Source: a virus. From it: a DNA stretch of 64,000 bases. How positions within the stretch are numbered: the first letter of the stretch is position 1; every line of letters begins with the position of its first letter. Below the pieces are notes generated by a model. The model saw nothing but the letters and a program-made list of their open reading frames with translations, was not told where the DNA came from and made no database searches. The position numbers and the translations under genes are program-made. The DNA is taken from the IMG/VR virus record IMGVR_UViG_3300010388_000214, positions 1 to 64,000 of that record. The stretch is one strand, 5' to 3'. Shown here piece by piece: positions 58,692-64,000 of the stretch.

Positions 58692-61600
58692 TTGTCAACT
58701 CCATCAAATCTTTATGCAGAAAAGGTGTTTTCGGAACATCCAATTGCACTGTGGGCACTTGACGATAAATGTGACTACATCAGTTATGTCAGCGAATCAA
58801 ACAGAAGATTCTATGACTACACAACTCAGTGGTTGTATACTGGCATGACGCCATCTTCTGGGGAGAGTGGAACGGTTGTAGAGTTTTCTGCAACTTCTGC
58901 TATCGTGGACGAAAAATTTGTTTTTCAAGATTCTGCGGTAACGAAGATTACACCTCCAGCACTCACAGTAGGTCAAACAGGAACTTTTACAATAAGTAGC
59001 AGGTTTACAATTGATGTAGTTAGTAGATCCTTTTCTGTCGCACTCTATCAATACTCTGACGTAGCACTAACTAGCGTAGAGATTTCTGCTACGGCAACTG
59101 GATACTCTCAGACCGAAACTTTCTCCAGTCTTCAGGCAAACAAGCAAAACCATCTCTGTGCAACTTTTAGTACAACAGAAGAAGTCAATGACATAACTAT
59201 TTCAATTGAGATTACCTATCCATACTCTGCAACAGCTACAGAAATATACTTAAACGGATTTTCTATTGGATCTTTTAGTGAAGAGTTTTCTGCAACTTCT
59301 TTGGGAATTGACTATCAGCAACAGCTTCCTACAGACATTGCACTATCACAGCGTAATGGAGTAAAGGCGTTGGCCTATGGGTCAGAACAGGACTACGGAT
59401 ACTACCTTTTATCTGACACAACACTACTTGCAAAAAACTCAAGTATCCCCATGGTTTACGGTGCATCAAACTCCACTATTCTTCACGAGGCAAATCAGAC
59501 AGAACCACACATGATCCTTCCAGGAAAAGGCTTTATGAATGAAAAGGGGAAGACTAATACCCTAACTCTAGAGGCATGGCTGAGAATTAATTCAAACAAT
59601 GCATCTGAAAGAATTATTGGGCCAATTGCATCAGAGGACGGACTTTACGTAGACGGGCCATTCCTGGTTCTTAGAATTGATGACAAGACATGCTCTCACT
59701 TTGTCGGGGAATGGTTTAGGCCAATGCTAGTAGACGTTATTGTTAGCAAGTCTACAGCATCCCTAATGGTAAATGGAGAATCTGTTGCATCAATAGATCT
59801 TTCGGACTCAACCCATAACTACGCTTCGCCAGAAGATTCAAGTGGAAAAAGTCAGGACTGGATTGGGTTTTACTGTTATGGAAATGTGACTTCTGTAGAG
59901 GTAGACTGTGTTGCCATTTATCCATATGAAGTTAGTGAAGTGTTGGCTAAGAAGAGATTTGTTTCTGGCCAAGGAGTGGTGTATCCACAAGACATTAACG
60001 TAGCCTATTCTGGTGAATCTATTTTTATCGACTACATATATTCGAACTATGCAAAAAATTATGAGTTTCCAACAATATCTAGCTGGCAGCAAGGCTTCTT
60101 TGATAACTTGGATGTTTCTTCAAAAAAACTGTCATCGCCAACATATCAGCTACCTAGCGTTTCGTCTAGTGGCGGATCTGCATACACCATATCTAAGCTA
60201 CAAAAAGATCTAAATCCAACCCACGGTGCAATTTCACTAAAAGAGCCATCAGACTGGTCTGACAAGAACTCTTACCTTTATTTTCCATCACTCAACATCT
60301 TGCAAACCACAGTTTCTGCCATCTTGGGAATTTTTTATAAATCAGAAACTGATTCTTCCACAAATAGGCAGACGTTAATTAAAATTGTTAATACGTTAAA
60401 TGATAGCTATGTTCGAATTTCGTTGGAAGATGAAACTCTTAGATATTCTTACAAGGTGATGGGTCAAGCAGAACTAACTTTAGATTATAGTGATGAAAAC
60501 GAAACAGTAGACATTACAAAGGGAGATCTATTCTCGGCAGGAATCAATATTTCAAAAATTTCTGAAAAATATCCAGAGCTAAAGGAATTTTTCTCAAACA
60601 GAAGTTCTCTATCCGTAATGATTGCAGGCGACTACTCTGGAACAGACTCTTCGCTAGATACAACATTTAGTGGAAGAATGTCTAGCATTAGTTTTTGTAC
60701 TGAAAAAAATGTACAAGAGTTTGACCTATTCTTTAGTGCGGACGGCATCTTGGATACTACCGAAACAACACTTCCTGCAGCAAGTTATAGCCTAGTTCTT
60801 AGCGATGTTTCTGGGGTATCGAAAATAGAGGTTAGTACAAAGTCTTACTGGCAATCACATGTTCCACTTTCTTCTCTCTCAAAACTACAAACTAGCTCTA
60901 CTGGGGTAGTTAGTGACGGAATTGACTTTGTTCAGATTAATCTTGACTACCCACAAACTAGGCCAACAGCTACCGCAGAACTAGATCCAAGACTGGATGA
61001 TGTAAAAACATTTGTAACCTTTCAATATATTTCTGATGGGGCAAATAAAGATCTATCTGAATTTACATCGCTAACATTTGATTCAGAAAAGGTGTTTTTG
61101 GTAGAACCAGGATCAAGCTCAGAAGACTGGACGGAAACAAAGTATCAGGTTATTGACGGAACGATTGTTTATCCACCAGAACTGCAAGACGGAGAGTCCT
61201 ATGTAGACATAGCACTTTGCATTCATATGGAAATTGTTGCGAACAATTCTTTAAGTAATAAATTGGTTACCAGATTCCTAAAACTTGGATCTCAAAGCTT
61301 GTCTAATAATGCCTCTGTAGCGTCTTCGCCAATAAACAAGATTGGAACAAAGTTTGGCAAGGGGCTTTATCCATATAAAGAAAATGCTACTAATGGATTC
61401 CCTGGAAACATTTCCTATAAAGCTAAAAACCCATTTAGAATATTTAGAGGTTCTGGACCTCACCTTTACTTAACTCATAATTCTGGAATCTCTGTTGCTG
61501 GAGAGTATGATAGTAATGTAAATAGGGGTCTGTTTGCAAGACTAAACAGAGATGCTTTTGCTAATACAAACATCAGCTCTCTGCAAATGTCGGTCCTCTG

Positions 61601-62237
61601 GAATAATAAATTATTTCCAGAGACTCCACAAAAGATTTTTGAAATTGATGCATCTACTGGTGTTTACAACTTCTACGTGGAGGCCGTAGACGGGTTACGC
61701 AGACGTGGAAAAATTACTGTAACTCTTACGTCTGGTACCGTTGAGTCTGGAACCAACACAGTATTCTTCTATTGGAACGGTAACGTTGTTACCAATCCCG
61801 TTATGACACTGGGAGAGTGGGGAATGCTCGGCATCGTATTTAAGCCATACCTGGTGTTTAATAACTCTGTCGGGTATATTAAATTTACTTCGCCAATGAT
61901 AGTCAACAACCTTTCTACATATCAGTTAGACTCTTCATCTCAAGCTCAGCAGATCGTTTACAAGACCTGGCAAGATATTGAAGACAACCCATCCGAAGAC
62001 GAATGGGACGAATGGTATGTGGAGGGCGGAACCTCAAAAACATGGGAAGATGCGTTTTATAAAGTCGCAACATTCAACCCATCTATTGATCCTGCAGAAA
62101 TTTACAAGACATATATTGGTACAAACAAGATTATTGCAGATAGTTCTTCGCAGTCTGGTCAGGTTAGGTTAAATAAGTATGAGTATGTAACATATGGTGG
62201 CGTACAGCGTGACAGTTATCCAGTCGGTCTCTTATAA
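58692..62237 (+). CDS. Large tail protein with LamG-like domain, 1181 aa
   Basis: TTG start after AGGTGA. MSTPSNLYAEKVFSEHPIALWALDD is the module at the start of actinophage minor tail proteins; TNTLTLEAWLRINSNNASERIIGPIA..GLYVDGPFLVLRI is a concanavalin/LamG-like fold. Long beta-rich regions follow. Its size and place next to the fibres suggest a tail tip or side-fibre protein. No enzymatic motif. Confidence 0.8.
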   Translation: MSTPSNLYAEKVFSEHPIALWALDDKCDYISYVSESNRRFYDYTTQWLYTGMTPSSGESGTVVEFSATSAIVDEKFVFQDSAVTKITPPALTVGQTGTFTISSRFTIDVVSRSFSVALYQYSDVALTSVEISATATGYSQTETFSSLQANKQNHLCATFSTTEEVNDITISIEITYPYSATATEIYLNGFSIGSFSEEFSATSLGIDYQQQLPTDIALSQRNGVKALAYGSEQDYGYYLLSDTTLLAKNSSIPMVYGASNSTILHEANQTEPHMILPGKGFMNEKGKTNTLTLEAWLRINSNNASERIIGPIASEDGLYVDGPFLVLRIDDKTCSHFVGEWFRPMLVDVIVSKSTASLMVNGESVASIDLSDSTHNYASPEDSSGKSQDWIGFYCYGNVTSVEVDCVAIYPYEVSEVLAKKRFVSGQGVVYPQDINVAYSGESIFIDYIYSNYAKNYEFPTISSWQQGFFDNLDVSSKKLSSPTYQLPSVSSSGGSAYTISKLQKDLNPTHGAISLKEPSDWSDKNSYLYFPSLNILQTTVSAILGIFYKSETDSSTNRQTLIKIVNTLNDSYVRISLEDETLRYSYKVMGQAELTLDYSDENETVDITKGDLFSAGINISKISEKYPELKEFFSNRSSLSVMIAGDYSGTDSSLDTTFSGRMSSISFCTEKNVQEFDLFFSADGILDTTETTLPAASYSLVLSDVSGVSKIEVSTKSYWQSHVPLSSLSKLQTSSTGVVSDGIDFVQINLDYPQTRPTATAELDPRLDDVKTFVTFQYISDGANKDLSEFTSLTFDSEKVFLVEPGSSSEDWTETKYQVIDGTIVYPPELQDGESYVDIALCIHMEIVANNSLSNKLVTRFLKLGSQSLSNNASVASSPINKIGTKFGKGLYPYKENATNGFPGNISYKAKNPFRIFRGSGPHLYLTHNSGISVAGEYDSNVNRGLFARLNRDAFANTNISSLQMSVLWNNKLFPETPQKIFEIDASTGVYNFYVEAVDGLRRRGKITVTLTSGTVESGTNTVFFYWNGNVVTNPVMTLGEWGMLGIVFKPYLVFNNSVGYIKFTSPMIVNNLSTYQLDSSSQAQQIVYKTWQDIEDNPSEDEWDEWYVEGGTSKTWEDAFYKVATFNPSIDPAEIYKTYIGTNKIIADSSSQSGQVRLNKYEYVTYGGVQRDSYPVGLL

Positions 62238-62255
62238 TATGGTATACTTGTAATC

Positions 62256-62627
62256 ATGGAAAAGATTATGAAGGGTCAGATTGGTAAGACCAAGATCCAG
62301 GTTATTGAAGAGCCATTCTCAAACGCAGGTGTATATGTTTGGAAAAAGGCTAGCGGCAAGTTTTTTACAGATGGGGAAGGCAACGTTCTTAACATTCCAT
62401 CGATGCGTGGTGACGAAAGCAAGATTCGAGAAATCTCTGATGCAGCTGCGTACCACGGTGAGCCAGACGGAGAAGCTATCTTCTTCCCCAACGTTGCCAG
62501 GGTATCTGACGAAGAGCACAGCGAACAGCTTGATCGTATGAAGCAGGGACTAATCCCATCGATGAACGACCTTGGTGCATTGATTGCAGCCAAGAAGACA
62601 CAGGAGATGTACGGTAACGATGACTAA
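62256..62627 (+). CDS. Hypothetical phage protein, 123 aa
   Basis: TATACT (62243-62248) ends 7 nt before the ATG. TKIQVIEEPFSNAGVYVWKKASGKFFTDGEGNVLNIPSMRGDESKIREI is beta-rich; ends EMYGNDD. Overlaps the portal gene by 8 nt, implying coupled expression, so perhaps a head-assembly protein. Confidence 0.7.
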   Translation: MEKIMKGQIGKTKIQVIEEPFSNAGVYVWKKASGKFFTDGEGNVLNIPSMRGDESKIREISDAAAYHGEPDGEAIFFPNVARVSDEEHSEQLDRMKQGLIPSMNDLGALIAAKKTQEMYGNDD

Positions 62628-64000
62628 CGAAGTAACTAGAATTCCTATTCCAATTAGAATAGAAGACGGATTTGAGGAAGTAAAGACTCCATCAAACGAC
62701 CCATTCTTTAAGGCATGGGACGAGGTAAAGAACTATAACGGCATTGATGCAAACTTTAAGCGTCGTGCTTCTCGTATCTCTAAGGTAGAAATGTCTGAAG
62801 AGTACATGGACTCTGCTAACGCATATGCAACTGGTAGAGATGACGCAAAGTCAAAGAAGCTCAACCCTGGTGTGGTTTATCGTAATGCTTACGGAATCTT
62901 TGACGTAATCACACCCCCATACGACGTATACCAGCTTGCTGGATACTACGACACATCATTTGCAAACCACGCAGCCATTGACGCAAAGGTTGAAAACACC
63001 GTCGGTCTTGGCTACGACTTTATTGTTTCTGACAGAACCATGATGAAGCTTGAGATGACAGAAGACAAGGAAGCGGTTGGCAGAGCACGTAAGCGTATTG
63101 AGCGTGCAAAGGTTGACCTTCGTAGCTGGCTTGAAAGTCTTAACGAAGATGAAAGCTTTACAGAAACTCTAGAAAAGGTTTACACAGATGTTCACGCAAC
63201 AGGAAACGGCTACATCGAAATCGGCAGAACCGTAAATGGCGAAATTGGTTATGTTGGCCACATCCCAACAACCACAATGCGTGTACGTCGACTACACGAT
63301 GGTTTTGTTCAAATCATTGCAAACAAGGTTGTTTACTTCCGTAATTTTGGGGCAAAGAATCAGAACCCAATCACAACTGATCCACGTCCTAACGAGATTA
63401 TTCACATCAAGGAGTACTCTCCGCTAAACACATTCTATGGTGTACCAGACACAATTGCAGCTATGGCATCCTTGCTTGGTGACGCATTTGCTTCTCAGTA
63501 CAACATTGACTACTTCCAGAACAAGGCCGTGCCACGCTATGTGGTTACCCTAAAGGGTGCATCTCTTTCTACAGAGGCAGAGGACAAGTTGTTCAGATTC
63601 CTTCAGACTGGTCTTAAAGGGCAGAACCACCGCACACTCTACATCCCTCTTCCAGGAGACTCTGACCAGAATAAGGTTGAGTTTAAGATGGAGCCAATTG
63701 AAAACGGTATTCAGGAAGGTTCTTTTAACCAGTACCGCAAGCAGGTAAGAGACGACATCCTCATTGCTCACCAGGTCCCACTATCCAAGCTTGGTGGCGG
63801 AGATAGCTCTAACGTTGCAGCTGCCCTGTCTCAGGATAGAACCTTTAAGGAGCAAGTTGCAAGACCTGCACAGCGTAACCTAGAAAAGGTTTTGAACAAG
63901 ATTGTTCGTGAAAAGACCGATGTTCTAGAGTTTAAGTTTAACGAGCTAACTCTTACAGACGAGACAGCACAGTCTCAGATTCTTGAGCGTTACGTACGCA
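62620..64000 (+). CDS. Portal protein (3' end beyond window)
   Basis: ATG 62620 overlaps the preceding stop; the frame stays open to the right end (460 codons). VYRNAYGIFDVITPPYDVYQLAGYYDTSFANHAAIDAKVENTVGLGYDFI, VYTDVHATGNGYIEIGRTVNGEI.., HIKEYSPLNTFYGVPDTIAAMASLLGDAFASQYNIDYFQNKAVPRYVV, and LIAHQVPLSKLGGGDSSNVAAALSQDRTFKE are the hallmarks of the PBSX/SPP1-type portal family. It forms the dodecameric vertex ring for DNA entry. It is more than 55 kb from the terminase genes. Confidence 0.92.
   Translation, partial: MTNEVTRIPIPIRIEDGFEEVKTPSNDPFFKAWDEVKNYNGIDANFKRRASRISKVEMSEEYMDSANAYATGRDDAKSKKLNPGVVYRNAYGIFDVITPPYDVYQLAGYYDTSFANHAAIDAKVENTVGLGYDFIVSDRTMMKLEMTEDKEAVGRARKRIERAKVDLRSWLESLNEDESFTETLEKVYTDVHATGNGYIEIGRTVNGEIGYVGHIPTTTMRVRRLHDGFVQIIANKVVYFRNFGAKNQNPITTDPRPNEIIHIKEYSPLNTFYGVPDTIAAMASLLGDAFASQYNIDYFQNKAVPRYVVTLKGASLSTEAEDKLFRFLQTGLKGQNHRTLYIPLPGDSDQNKVEFKMEPIENGIQEGSFNQYRKQVRDDILIAHQVPLSKLGGGDSSNVAAALSQDRTFKEQVARPAQRNLEKVLNKIVREKTDVLEFKFNELTLTDETAQSQILERYVR

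Overview
The window is a contiguous stretch of a large, low-GC (low-to-mid 40s % by eye) tailed phage of an actinobacterial host. Evidence for the host: a WhiB-type Fe-S regulator gene (13656-13940), a phage-encoded tmRNA whose tag ends in YALAA as actinobacterial tags do (19360-19681, minus), an FmdB-type zinc ribbon, a DUF7455-like small protein, ThyX and a class Ib ribonucleotide reductase. The low GC would fit low-GC aquatic Actinobacteria better than Streptomyces or Mycobacterium, but that is inference. Both ends cut genes: the left end holds the C-terminus of a RecA-like recombinase and the right end a portal protein.

Layout. 1-10987 (+) is a tightly overlapping operon with recombination/replication genes (RecA-like, small nuclease, DEDD exonuclease, Cas4/RecB-like nuclease, RuvC-like resolvase), terminase small and large subunits, then nrdI-nrdE-nrdF. 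10989-11552 (+) is a promoter followed by tRNA-Asn, tRNA-Asp and tRNA-Thr with structured spacers. 11567-15287 (+) holds small accessory genes including a dCMP-deaminase-like enzyme, WhiB and an HSP20 chaperone. 15328-22277 is mixed-strand: a two-domain glycosyltransferase, Dps, small head-associated proteins, tmRNA, an HNH nuclease, a Stealth-like sugar transferase, an FkbM methyltransferase, tRNA-Arg and a membrane protein. 22319-26407 (-) has GroES, ThyX, two exported proteins (NlpC/P60-like and HExxH) and many microproteins. 26464-29110 (+) has small genes ending in a clear terminator. 29111-29647 is a convergent, DnaA-box-rich gap. 29648-42614 (-) is a dense field of about 50 very small genes with strikingly regular intergenic modules. 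42615-43783 carries tRNA-Trp and candidate small RNAs. 43784-62627 (+) holds lysis genes (holin-like proteins, CHAP/Cpl-7/LysM endolysin), a papain-like peptidase, collagen-like and collar-type tail fibres, Fn3 and LamG-like tail proteins and another glycosyltransferase; the portal follows.

How it works together. Virion and DNA-metabolism genes are long and on the + strand; host-takeover genes are tiny and mainly on the - strand. Many transcription units, on both strands, have a TATAAT-like -10 box ending only 5-9 nt before the start codon, which predicts leaderless mRNAs. In the minus-strand field, 11 promoters share a block reading TGTC(C/A/T)GTGG(G/C/T)T (minus strand) at a fixed distance from the -10, and 12 GC-rich GGGGGCCGCC-type elements plus DnaA-like boxes sit between units. 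Two intergenic regions are predicted to fold into pseudoknotted RNAs. These regulatory and RNA features, and the abundance of Cys-rich microproteins, are the most novel content. All functional calls were made by reading motifs; no database search or folding program was run.
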